A stretch of 64,000 bases of DNA. It comes from GWF2-38-10 sp964527595 (lineage in GTDB: Bacteria > Babelota > Babeliae > Babelales > RVW-14). The DNA is taken from NCBI GenBank assembly GCA_964527595.1, contig CAZGPI010000002.1:1-64000 (forward strand), written 5' to 3'. The position numbers and the translations under genes are program-made. Numbering within the stretch: position 1 is the stretch's first letter; the number at the start of each line of letters is the position of its first letter. Below the pieces are notes generated by a model. The model searched no databases and had not been told where the DNA came from. It saw nothing but the letters and a program-made list of their open reading frames with translations. Of this stretch, positions 25,588 to 33,122 are shown in pieces.

Positions 25588-26954
25588 TATCTTTTTATCT
25601 TAGGGGGTTCTCCAAGGGGGAACGCCTTGGAATGATTAATGGAACAATGAGCTTCATCGCAGGCCGTTCCCTCCCGCGCCCTCCCTAATCCTAATATTTT
25701 TTCATAAATCTCAAAAACCTTTGTTCCATAAGCATTCCACGTAAAATCGCCAATCCGCTTTCTTCCAGCTTGTCCCATGGCAATGCTTTCAGCTTCATGT
25801 TCATAACACCACGCAATTTTTTCTGCAATGGCAAAACTATTTTGCGGTGGAATCAAAAAACCATGAATGCCATTTTCAATCACATCGGGGGCCCCCGTAT
25901 TAGTCGTGCAAATGACTGGAAGGCCGGACGCCATTGCTTCGCCCATGACCATGCCAAAACCATCCTCGACCGAAGGTAAAACAAAAACCGATGATTGATA
26001 ATAAAGTTTTTTTAATGTTTCACGGTTGGTTGGGCCGTAAAAAACAACATTTTTTTTGAGCTGTAATTTAGGTAATAGCTGTGCCACGTCTTTTTGCATT
26101 GAGCCGACCAAGACAAGTTCAGTCGATTCTTCAGGTAGATTTAACGAATTCCATGCTTCAAGCAAATAAGGGATCCCCTTGCGGATATTAATGATGCCAA
26201 CAAAGATGACGCGAAACATCTTGTTTTTAGAGTATTGCCCAAGGGGAAATGCCTCTAGGGAGGTGCCGGAGGGAACGGCCGGCCTAAGAAGATTAGTAGC
26301 TCCAAGGCGTTCCCCCTTGGAGAACCCCCTAAGAGCGAATTCGGTGGGCAAAAAATATTCGACATCTATTCCACATGGCGCCTGAAGCATCTTATGCTCA
26401 GGTATACCATGCGTAATAAAACTCTGTTTAGACGCACTTGAGAGCGTCATAATATAATCGGCCAACTCATATTCTTGTGTCATTTTAGCAACAACATTAG
26501 GGTGTATAGGGGTAAAGTTAATGCCCCATTTCTTGTACTCTTCTTCAAGAAGTCTTTGTTGTTCTAGAATGTGACTTGAACCTGATTCAATAATGACGAT
26601 GGCCCCTTTTTTGCGCGCTGTTTGTATGGTGTTGAGCGAATAGTGTGCCCACCCAATAAAGAGATCAAAATTAGGGAGTTTCTTAATTTGTTTATTAACA
26701 AAATAATCAAACAAATTATCTTTGATGTTGTTGAAAATTGAGGCGTTAATAAGGCGTGAAAGCCGTAGTTTTAAGAATATATAATCGAGGATCTGACACA
26801 TCTTAATAACGGTTACCTGCGATTTGCCCAAAAGCTGCGTATCGCTTGAGGTACAACTAAAACTAAAAAGCCTTAAGAGGCTCTTGTGGTGTGTTAGTTG
26901 CTGTGCAAGTTTTATGGCATGAAATCGCCCCCCGGCAGAAATGACGATTTTCAT
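25587..26954 (-). CDS. GT4-family glycosyltransferase carrying three or more repeat insertions
   Basis: 455 residues, long for the family (about 380-400). The GT4 core is intact: N-terminal MKIVISAGGRFHAIKLA, C-terminal FRVIFVGIINIRKGIPYLLEA, VVFYGPTNRETLKKLY and the motif EDGFGMVMGEAMASGLPVIC. Extra residues about 207-240 (LRGFSKGERLGATNLLRPAV onward) correspond to hairpin repeats at 26238-26334. The C-terminal tail (REGTACDEAHCSINHSKAFP) corresponds to repeats at 25598-25686. Removing them restores normal length. It overlaps the UDP-xylose synthase gene by 4 bp. Confidence 0.9.
   Translation of the reverse strand: MKIVISAGGRFHAIKLAQQLTHHKSLLRLFSFSCTSSDTQLLGKSQVTVIKMCQILDYIFLKLRLSRLINASIFNNIKDNLFDYFVNKQIKKLPNFDLFIGWAHYSLNTIQTARKKGAIVIIESGSSHILEQQRLLEEEYKKWGINFTPIHPNVVAKMTQEYELADYIMTLSSASKQSFITHGIPEHKMLQAPCGIDVEYFLPTEFALRGFSKGERLGATNLLRPAVPSGTSLEAFPLGQYSKNKMFRVIFVGIINIRKGIPYLLEAWNSLNLPEESTELVLVGSMQKDVAQLLPKLQLKKNVVFYGPTNRETLKKLYYQSSVFVLPSVEDGFGMVMGEAMASGLPVICTTNTGAPDVIENGIHGFLIPPQNSFAIAEKIAWCYEHEAESIAMGQAGRKRIGDFTWNAYGTKVFEIYEKILGLGRAREGTACDEAHCSINHSKAFPLGEPPKIKR
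25598..25631 (+). repeat. Hairpin repeat with CCAAGG stem, 3' end of GT4 gene
   Basis: TCTTAGGGGGTTCT, stem CCAAGG, loop GGGGAACG, stem CCTTGG. Identical over about 34 bp to the inverted copy at 26302-26334, so one gene carries two copies. Confidence 0.85.
25659..25686 (-). repeat. Short hairpin repeat near the 3' end of a GT4 gene
   Basis: On the minus strand: GGGAGGG, stem CGCGGG, loop AGGGAACGG, stem CCTGCG (one G-U wobble). Encodes part of the C-terminal tail of the glycosyltransferase. Confidence 0.8.
26258..26284 (+). repeat. Short hairpin repeat inside a GT4 gene
   Basis: GGGAGGT, stem GCCGG, loop AGGGAACGG, stem CCGGC. A degenerate hairpin (AAGGGGAAATGCCT) lies immediately upstream at 26240-26253 and another element downstream at 26302. 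All three are read through in frame. Confidence 0.85.
26302..26334 (-). repeat. Hairpin repeat with CCAAGG stem inside a GT4 gene
   Basis: Inverted, near-identical copy of 25598-25631 (stem CCAAGG, loop GGGGAACG, stem CCTTGG), in frame in the same glycosyltransferase. Confidence 0.85.
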
Positions 26955-27883
26955 AATAATTTAGATTTAAAATACTCAATTGTTTTATTGAGTCCTGCTT
27001 CGAGCTTTATCTTTGGCTCCCAATTAAGCAATTGTTTGGCTTTGCTAATATCAGGACATCGTTGTTTTGGATCATCTTGCGGAAGAGGTTGAAATACAAT
27101 TTTTGATGAACTATTAGTGAGTTTTATAATAAGTTGTGCAAGTTCGAGTAGCGTAAATTCATCAGGGTTGCCTAAATTAACAGGTCCTTGAATTGATTTA
27201 TCAGTTTCCATTATCCTGGTTATACCATTAACTAGATCATCAACATAACAAAATGATCGAGTCTGGGTGCCATCGCCATACATGGTAAGTGGTTGATTCT
27301 TAAGTGCCTGCATAATAAAATTGCTGACCACTCGACCATCTTCTGGATCCATATTTGGTCCATAAGTATTAAAAATACGAATCACTTTTATATCAGTATT
27401 ATACATTCTGCGGTGGTCAAAAAAGATAGATTCTGCGCAACGCTTACCTTCATCATAACAAGACCGTATGCCTATTGGATTAACGCATCCACGATAGGAT
27501 TCAACTTGAGGGTGAACATCAGGGTCGCCATAGACTTCACTTGTTGACGCTTGCAGGATGCGGGCATTGTTTTTGCGTGCGAGCTCAAGCATGTTGAGTG
27601 TGCCAAGTACACTTGTTTTTGTTGTGTATAAGGGATCTTTTTGGTAGTGAGGTGGAGATGCAGGGCAGGCGAAATTTAAGATCCAGTTAATTTCTAAATC
27701 TATGGGCTGAGTAACGTCGTGTTGTATAAAGGTAAAATTATGATTACTCAATAAGTTTTTTATGTTTTCTTTTGATCCTGTATAAAGATTATCGAGTGCA
27801 ATTACTTGGTGCCCTTGTTCGAGATAGTGTTTACATAGGTGAGAACCAAGAAAACCAGCGCCACCTGTTATAAGAATTTTCAT
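26951..27883 (-). CDS. UDP-glucuronate decarboxylase (UDP-xylose synthase)
   Basis: 310-residue extended SDR. The NAD motif is TGGAGFLGSHLCKHYL, the UXS-typical segments are DNLYTGSKENI, HDVTQPI and NFACPASPPHYQKDP, and the catalytic region is STSEVYGDPDVHPQ with SCYDEGKR holding the Y-x3-K pair. The later segment IRIFNTYGPNMDPEDGRVVS is almost diagnostic of UXS. It converts UDP-glucuronate to UDP-xylose, using the product of ugd six genes downstream in the same run. It is the first gene of the minus-strand operon. Confidence 0.93.
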   Translation of the reverse strand: MKILITGGAGFLGSHLCKHYLEQGHQVIALDNLYTGSKENIKNLLSNHNFTFIQHDVTQPIDLEINWILNFACPASPPHYQKDPLYTTKTSVLGTLNMLELARKNNARILQASTSEVYGDPDVHPQVESYRGCVNPIGIRSCYDEGKRCAESIFFDHRRMYNTDIKVIRIFNTYGPNMDPEDGRVVSNFIMQALKNQPLTMYGDGTQTRSFCYVDDLVNGITRIMETDKSIQGPVNLGNPDEFTLLELAQLIIKLTNSSSKIVFQPLPQDDPKQRCPDISKAKQLLNWEPKIKLEAGLNKTIEYFKSKLL

Positions 27884-27995
27884 TCATATTCCTTTCCTTA
27901 CTTTTTATACAAATAAACTAGCATTAATCAAAAAAATGGGCAAAATAATAAAAAGAGATTTTTTTAATAGCAAGACGATAAGGCGGAGAAAGAGT

Positions 27996-28940
27996 ATGGA
28001 GAGTAGGCTATTATCGGTAGTTATTCCGCTCTTTAATGAGGAAGAAAACATTGTCCCTCTTTGTGAGGAACTGATTCCGATTCTAAAAAAACTAAAAAAT
28101 TTTACATCATATGAATTGGTAATGGTCAATGACGGAAGTACCGACACTTCACTTAACCTTCTTAAGTCGCTTGCCGAAAAAGATAAGAATGTTAAGGTAA
28201 TTTCATTCACCCGTAATTTTGGGCATGAGTCTGCTACCTATGCTGGAATTATCAATGCTAAGGGTGATGCTGTTGTGCTTATGGATGCTGATCGCCAAGA
28301 TCCACCTGAACTTATATTTGAATTCGAAAAAGAATTTTTGCAAGGATACGATATTGTTTTTGGTCAACGAACAAAGCGCTTGCGTGAAAGTTGGCTAAAA
28401 AAAGTGACATCAAAACTTTTTTATCCACTATTTAAATTTCTTACCAAGGTTGATATGCCTCGCAATGTCGGGGATTTTTGTTTATTGAGCCGCCGCGCCG
28501 TTAATATGATTAAGCAACTTCCCGAACGTGCCATTTTCGTGCGCGGACTTATTTATTGGTTGGGTTTGCCTAAAAAAGCGGTACCATTTATTCGGCGTGA
28601 GCGTGGTGCCGGGACAACAAAATACAATTATTTCAAGCTAACCGTTTTTGCGTTGGAAAATATTATCTCATTTTCAACGACTCCTATTTATTGGCTCATA
28701 TTTTTTTCACTGGTGGTTATTGGGCTTTGTTTAGTTGGAATGACGATGGCTCTTTTGATGCATATTTTCGGATTAGTGGTTATGACAGGATGGACGTCAT
28801 TGATTATCTGCATGTTGTTTTTATTTGCGACAACATTGTTTTTCGTTGGCTTAATTGGTTTGTATGTTGGAAAAATTTTTCAAGAAGTAAAGCAGCGCCC
28901 TATCTTTTTGGTGGGTGAAAAAATTAACATTGATATTTAG
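27996..28940 (+). CDS. GT2 polyprenyl-phosphate glycosyltransferase (DPM1/GtrB type)
   Basis: 314 residues from the ATG at 27996 (GGCGGAGAAAGAG upstream); an in-frame ATG at 27936 would add 20 basic residues with no ribosome-binding site. The GT2 domain has LSVVIPLFNEEENI, VNDGSTDTS and the donor/metal motif LMDADRQDPPELI. Two C-terminal transmembrane helices (about residues 235-300) resemble GtrB/ArnC-type enzymes. It would load a sugar onto undecaprenyl phosphate at the inner membrane. First gene of the plus-strand operon divergent from UXS. Confidence 0.9.
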   Translation: MESRLLSVVIPLFNEEENIVPLCEELIPILKKLKNFTSYELVMVNDGSTDTSLNLLKSLAEKDKNVKVISFTRNFGHESATYAGIINAKGDAVVLMDADRQDPPELIFEFEKEFLQGYDIVFGQRTKRLRESWLKKVTSKLFYPLFKFLTKVDMPRNVGDFCLLSRRAVNMIKQLPERAIFVRGLIYWLGLPKKAVPFIRRERGAGTTKYNYFKLTVFALENIISFSTTPIYWLIFFSLVVIGLCLVGMTMALLMHIFGLVVMTGWTSLIICMLFLFATTLFFVGLIGLYVGKIFQEVKQRPIFLVGEKINIDI

Positions 28941-28965
28941 GGAGGGGTGGGAGGGAACGGCCCAC
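28940..28965 (+). repeat. Short hairpin repeat between GT2 and ABC transporter genes
   Basis: GGGAGGG, stem GTGGG, loop AGGGAACGG, stem CCCAC. It begins at the last base of the GT2 stop codon and ends 10 bp before the ABC transporter start, so it occupies the expected ribosome-binding region. Confidence 0.85.
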
Positions 28966-28975
28966 TTAAATAATT

Positions 28976-30748
28976 ATGCCGCTGAAATCTATGAATTACT
29001 TACAAAAGCTTTGGTTGATTCTTACCAAAAGAGATAAAAGAAACCTAACACTTCTTTTATTGTCGTCAATTATTGTTTCGGTTGTCGAAACAGTTGCACT
29101 TAGTGCGGTTATGGTCTTCGTCTCGATGGCGACCAATTTTGAAGCTATACATAAAAGTAAGGTTGGCAGCTATCTCTACAAGATGAGTGGATGCGCCACG
29201 TCGCTTAATTTTATTATGATCTTGGGTTTTGGGCTTGCCGGTTTTTATCTGGTTCGCGGTATTATCAGTGTTGGTCATGCTTATCTTATGATTAAATTTG
29301 CCCAGGGGCGCTATCAAGAATGGTCACAAAAAATTTTCAAAGATTTTTTATTATTTCCATATCAGCAATTTGCGGTCAAGACATCATCAAAGATTCATCA
29401 AATTTTGTTTATAGCGACAGGGCAATCATGTCAGGTAATTAATGGGCTTCTTGCCATTTCGTCCGAAGCTTTTACTATTAGTTGCATATATATGATGCTT
29501 TTGGTGGTTAATTGGAAAATGACATGCGTATTGACTTTATTGTTGGCAACCAAGAGCTTTTTGCTTATCAAGCTGTTTTCGCAAAAATTAGCTCACGCTG
29601 GTGTTTTGAGTCGAAAATATTCAACTGAGGCATCAAAAACATTTAGTGATGCTTATGGTAATTACAAGCTGCTTAAATTACTTCCGACTAATAGCCCAAT
29701 GGTTAACCGCTTTATGCATGCGTCAAAAGGTGTTGCTCAGGCTAATATTTTGAATGTAACATTGCAAAATGCACCGCGATTTATTCTTGAAACAATTGGT
29801 TTTTTTATACTAATAGGTGTAATTCTTTATGTGCTTTTTATGTACCATAGTGCAACGGCTGTTCTTCCCATCGTTTCATTATATGCTTTGGCATTTTACC
29901 GGCTTTTGCCGTCGTTAAACAAAATTTTGGCGGGATATAATCAGATAACATTTTCTAAATATGCAGTTCATGATGTCTATGATTTTCTTCTTTTACAGCG
30001 TGAATCGTTAGGTACTGAGCTTCTTTGCTTTGACAAAACAATAACGCTTGAACATGTTAAATTTGGTTATTTTGATGATAAGCCGGTTGTTCAAGATGTG
30101 AATATTGTTATTCGTAAGGGCGAGCGCATCGCCTTCGTTGGTGAAAGTGGGGCAGGTAAAAGTACGATAGCCGATATTCTTATGGGGCTTTATGTTCCGC
30201 AACAAGGTCGTATGCTTATTGATGGGGTTACGTTAACCAGTGCTAATCTTAAGGCTTGGCGCAATAAAATTGGCTATGTTCCGCAGAACATTTATTTATT
30301 TGATGGGACGGTTGCTGAAAATGTTGTATTTGGTCGAGCATATGATGAAGTAAAGCTTATAAGTGCTTTGAGGCGCGCGCGTATTTATGATGATTTGTTA
30401 GCCAAGGATGGGCTTGAAACACGTGTTGGCGATATGGCTGTTATGATAAGCGGTGGGCAAAAGCAGCGAATCGCATTGGCACGAGCTCTTTATGATGACC
30501 CGGAAGTTTTGGTTTTTGATGAGGCGACATCAGCGCTTGATAATGCAACCGAATCTAAAATAATGGATGAAATTTATAGTGTTGATAAAAACAAAACGTT
30601 AATTATTGTGGCACATCGCTTAACTACCGTTGAGCGTTGTGATACTATTTATAAAATAGAAAAAGGACGTGTTACATTAGCTGATGATATTCATAATATT
30701 GTTCCTGCGAACTCTCCTGGAGAGGTGCAGCAAGAAGCAGTCTGCTAA
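28976..30748 (+). CDS. ABC exporter, fused permease and ATPase (flippase-like)
   Basis: 590 residues. N-terminal six-helix membrane domain (about 20-330) and C-terminal nucleotide-binding domain with Walker A GESGAGKST, Q-loop region, signature ISGGQKQRIALARAL and Walker B VLVFDEATSALD. The architecture is that of MsbA/PglK exporters, and its position among glycan genes suggests flipping of a lipid-linked glycan. The start is ATG 28976 or 28991; neither has a clear ribosome-binding site because the hairpin repeat 28940-28965 sits there. The C-terminal tail (SPGEVQQEAVC) may be a degenerate repeat remnant. Confidence 0.92.
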   Translation: MPLKSMNYLQKLWLILTKRDKRNLTLLLLSSIIVSVVETVALSAVMVFVSMATNFEAIHKSKVGSYLYKMSGCATSLNFIMILGFGLAGFYLVRGIISVGHAYLMIKFAQGRYQEWSQKIFKDFLLFPYQQFAVKTSSKIHQILFIATGQSCQVINGLLAISSEAFTISCIYMMLLVVNWKMTCVLTLLLATKSFLLIKLFSQKLAHAGVLSRKYSTEASKTFSDAYGNYKLLKLLPTNSPMVNRFMHASKGVAQANILNVTLQNAPRFILETIGFFILIGVILYVLFMYHSATAVLPIVSLYALAFYRLLPSLNKILAGYNQITFSKYAVHDVYDFLLLQRESLGTELLCFDKTITLEHVKFGYFDDKPVVQDVNIVIRKGERIAFVGESGAGKSTIADILMGLYVPQQGRMLIDGVTLTSANLKAWRNKIGYVPQNIYLFDGTVAENVVFGRAYDEVKLISALRRARIYDDLLAKDGLETRVGDMAVMISGGQKQRIALARALYDDPEVLVFDEATSALDNATESKIMDEIYSVDKNKTLIIVAHRLTTVERCDTIYKIEKGRVTLADDIHNIVPANSPGEVQQEAVC

Positions 30749-30765
30749 AGGATTAAGGAAGAGTA

Positions 30766-31950
30766 ATGAAAAAAGCTTTAATTACAGGAATCACCGGACA
30801 AGATGGTTCGTACCTTACCGAATTTCTTCTTTCAAAAGGGTATGAAGTTCACGGAATTATTCGTCGAGCTTCTTCTTTTAATACTCAGCGGATTGACCAT
30901 ATGTATGTTGATCAACATGAGCAAGAAGCTCGATTCTTTTTGCATTATGGTGATTTATCTGATGCCGGATGTCTTCAAGACATTGTGAGTGCGGTAATGC
31001 CTGACGAGGTTTATCACTTGGGTGCGCAATCACATGTTAAAGTCTCCTTTCAGATGCCCGAATTTACGGCGAATGTGACGGGACTTGGAACCTTGCGTTT
31101 ATTAGAGACACTTCGTCGATGTGCTCCTAATGCAAATTTTTATCAGGCATCGTCATCAGAAATGTTTGGTGCTGCGGGTGCGCCCCAAAATGAAAAGACG
31201 CCTTTTTATCCACGTAGTCCATATGCCGTTGCGAAAGTCTATGCTTATTGGATTGCAGTGAACTATCGAGAAGCTTACGGCTTATTTGCGTGTAATGGCA
31301 TCTTGTTTAATCACGAGAGCCCTCGCCGCGGCGAAACATTTGTAACAAGAAAAATAACTCGAGCATTGGTCAATATCATTGCTGGCAAGCAAAGCGTTCT
31401 TTATTTAGGTAATCTTAATGCCAAGCGTGATTGGGGTTTTGCTCCTGAATATGTTGAAATGATGTGGTTGATGCTGCAGCAAAATACACCAAATGATTAT
31501 GTGGTTGGCACAGGGCAGAGCCATACGATTAAGGAATTTGTTGAAGCTGCATTTGCTTACGCTGGCATTGAGCTTGCATGGGAAGGTGATGGCGTTGACG
31601 AACGAGGTATTGTAAGTGCAATAAATTCTCCGGGGAGGGGCGGGAGGGAACGGCCCGCATCAATTAATAATATAAAAGTCGGCGACGCGTTAATAAAAAT
31701 CGACCCCCGCTATTTCAGACCAACAGAAGTTGATCACTTACAGGCCGACATCTCTAAAGCAAAAGAACTTCTATGCTGGCAACCACGCGTAACCTTTCAT
31801 GAGCTGGTTAAAATAATGGTTGACTACGACCTCAAATTTGCTGGTCTTGAGCCGGTTGGTGATGGTATTGCAATAGGCGAAAAGAAGGATTTTACCTATA
31901 CATCACATTCGGTAACATGGACTTATCATGAACATGAAAATTGTGTATAG
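30766..31950 (+). CDS. gmd: GDP-mannose 4,6-dehydratase
   Basis: 394-residue SDR that dehydrates GDP-mannose to GDP-4-keto-6-deoxymannose. Landmarks: TGITGQDGSYLTEFLL, GIIRRASSFNTQRIDH, ASSSEMFGAA, YAVAKVYAYW (the Y-x3-K pair), NGILFNHESPRRGETF and DPRYFRPTEVD. A short hairpin repeat at 31632-31659 is translated in frame as SPGRGGRERPAS at about residues 289-299, in a variable loop before the DPRYFRP motif; the family consensus has no such insert. Length is about 20 residues above E. coli Gmd. GGAAGAG provides the ribosome-binding site. The product feeds Fcl and the aminotransferase downstream. Confidence 0.96.
   Translation: MKKALITGITGQDGSYLTEFLLSKGYEVHGIIRRASSFNTQRIDHMYVDQHEQEARFFLHYGDLSDAGCLQDIVSAVMPDEVYHLGAQSHVKVSFQMPEFTANVTGLGTLRLLETLRRCAPNANFYQASSSEMFGAAGAPQNEKTPFYPRSPYAVAKVYAYWIAVNYREAYGLFACNGILFNHESPRRGETFVTRKITRALVNIIAGKQSVLYLGNLNAKRDWGFAPEYVEMMWLMLQQNTPNDYVVGTGQSHTIKEFVEAAFAYAGIELAWEGDGVDERGIVSAINSPGRGGRERPASINNIKVGDALIKIDPRYFRPTEVDHLQADISKAKELLCWQPRVTFHELVKIMVDYDLKFAGLEPVGDGIAIGEKKDFTYTSHSVTWTYHEHENCV
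31632..31659 (+). repeat. Short hairpin repeat in frame inside gmd
   Basis: GGGGAGGG, stem GCGGG, loop AGGGAACGG, stem CCCGC. Encodes PGRGGRERPA within Gmd. Confidence 0.88.
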
Positions 31951-31971
31951 AAAGGGATAATGCGCACATTA

Positions 31972-32023
31972 GGGAGATGCAGGAGGTTGAGCCTGCCCCG
32001 GACTTTGATCCGGGGGCCTGCAT
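31972..32023 (+). repeat. Composite hairpin repeat between gmd and fcl
   Basis: Starts GGGAGA, then TGCAGGAGG, then an inner hairpin CCCCGGACTTTGATCCGGGG, and closes with CCTGCA. The outer TGCAGG/CCTGCA stem is that of the short family; the loop is replaced by a different hairpin. It lies 13 bp before the fcl start. Confidence 0.8.
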
Positions 32024-32035
32024 ATATAAAGAATA

Positions 32036-33115
32036 ATGAATAAAGATGCAAAAATATATATAGCAGGTCATCAAGGTCTTGTTGGCTCCGCACTTATGCG
32101 AGCCTTACACATTCAAGGGTACCATAACGTTGTAACGCGCTCGTTTGCCGATCTTGACCTACGCAACCAATTAGCCGTTGATGAATTTTTCAAGCTTGAG
32201 CGGCCTGAATATGTTTTTTTAGCGGCGGCAAAAGTTGGTGGTATTTTAGCTAATAATACCTATAAGGCCGAGTTTATTTACGATAATCTTATGATTGCTG
32301 CAAATGTTATTCATGCTTCGTACAAACATGGCGTCAAAAAATTACTCAACCTTGGGTCATCATGTATTTATCCAAAAAATGCACCACAACCACTCAAAGA
32401 AGAATATCTTTTAACCGGACCTCTCGAGCCAACAAATGAAGCTTATGCAATCGCAAAGATCGCAGCAATAAAATTGTGCCATTATTACAATGAGCAGTAT
32501 GGAACTAATTTTATATCGGTTATGCCGACAAATCTTTATGGTCCAAATGACAATTTTAATTTAGAAACGGCGCATGTTTTGCCAGCGCTTATGCGGAAAT
32601 TTCATCTAGCTAAAATGCTTCGCGATGAAAATTGGGAAGCGATAAAACAAGATCTTAAATCTTACAAACTTGGGCACGGTCTAGATGAAGGCATAAAATT
32701 TGAGGATAAAAGATCGGTGATTGATGTTTTGGCGAAAATTGGAATTACCAAGGCGAGTGTTACGTTATGGGGTTCGGGTAAGCCATATCGTGAGTTTTTG
32801 TATGTGGATGATTTGGCTGATGCAGTTCTTTTTTTGATGGAAAATAGTGATACCAATGTTGTTGGTGAGATTATAAACGTTGGTGTTGGTACTGATATTA
32901 GCATTAATACCTTAGCTCATCTCATTAAGGAGGTTATTCATTTTGCTGGCGAAATTATATACAACAGTCAAAAACCAGATGGAACTATGCGCAAGCTTCT
33001 TGATGTAACCAAGATGGAAATACTTGGGTGGAGGGCGAAAATATCCTTAGAGCAAGGAATAAGAGACGTTTATGCTAGGTATTCAATAAAATCATCCTCA
33101 ACTAGAAAAAAATAA
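32036..33115 (+). CDS. fcl: GDP-L-fucose synthase
   Basis: 359 residues. SDR that epimerises and reduces GDP-4-keto-6-deoxymannose to GDP-L-fucose. NADP motif YIAGHQGLVGSALMRAL, then AAAKVGGILANNT, LGSSCIYPKNAPQPL, catalytic YAIAKIAAIKLC and MPTNLYGPNDNFN. It is about 40 residues longer than E. coli Fcl, owing to an insertion near 200-235 (MLRDENWEAIKQDLKSYKLG) seen in some bacterial homologues; the insertion does not look like a hairpin repeat. The start at 32036 has only a weak AAAG upstream. Its substrate comes from Gmd directly before it. Confidence 0.95.
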   Translation: MNKDAKIYIAGHQGLVGSALMRALHIQGYHNVVTRSFADLDLRNQLAVDEFFKLERPEYVFLAAAKVGGILANNTYKAEFIYDNLMIAANVIHASYKHGVKKLLNLGSSCIYPKNAPQPLKEEYLLTGPLEPTNEAYAIAKIAAIKLCHYYNEQYGTNFISVMPTNLYGPNDNFNLETAHVLPALMRKFHLAKMLRDENWEAIKQDLKSYKLGHGLDEGIKFEDKRSVIDVLAKIGITKASVTLWGSGKPYREFLYVDDLADAVLFLMENSDTNVVGEIINVGVGTDISINTLAHLIKEVIHFAGEIIYNSQKPDGTMRKLLDVTKMEILGWRAKISLEQGIRDVYARYSIKSSSTRKK

Positions 33116-33122
33116 GGTTGTG

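Noticed and set aside
30711..30748. Possible further hairpin copy at the end of the ABC exporter gene
   Set aside because: GAGAGGTGCAG and CAGTCTGC recall the repeat, but the conserved GGGAACG loop is absent, so it is mentioned only as a possible remnant.
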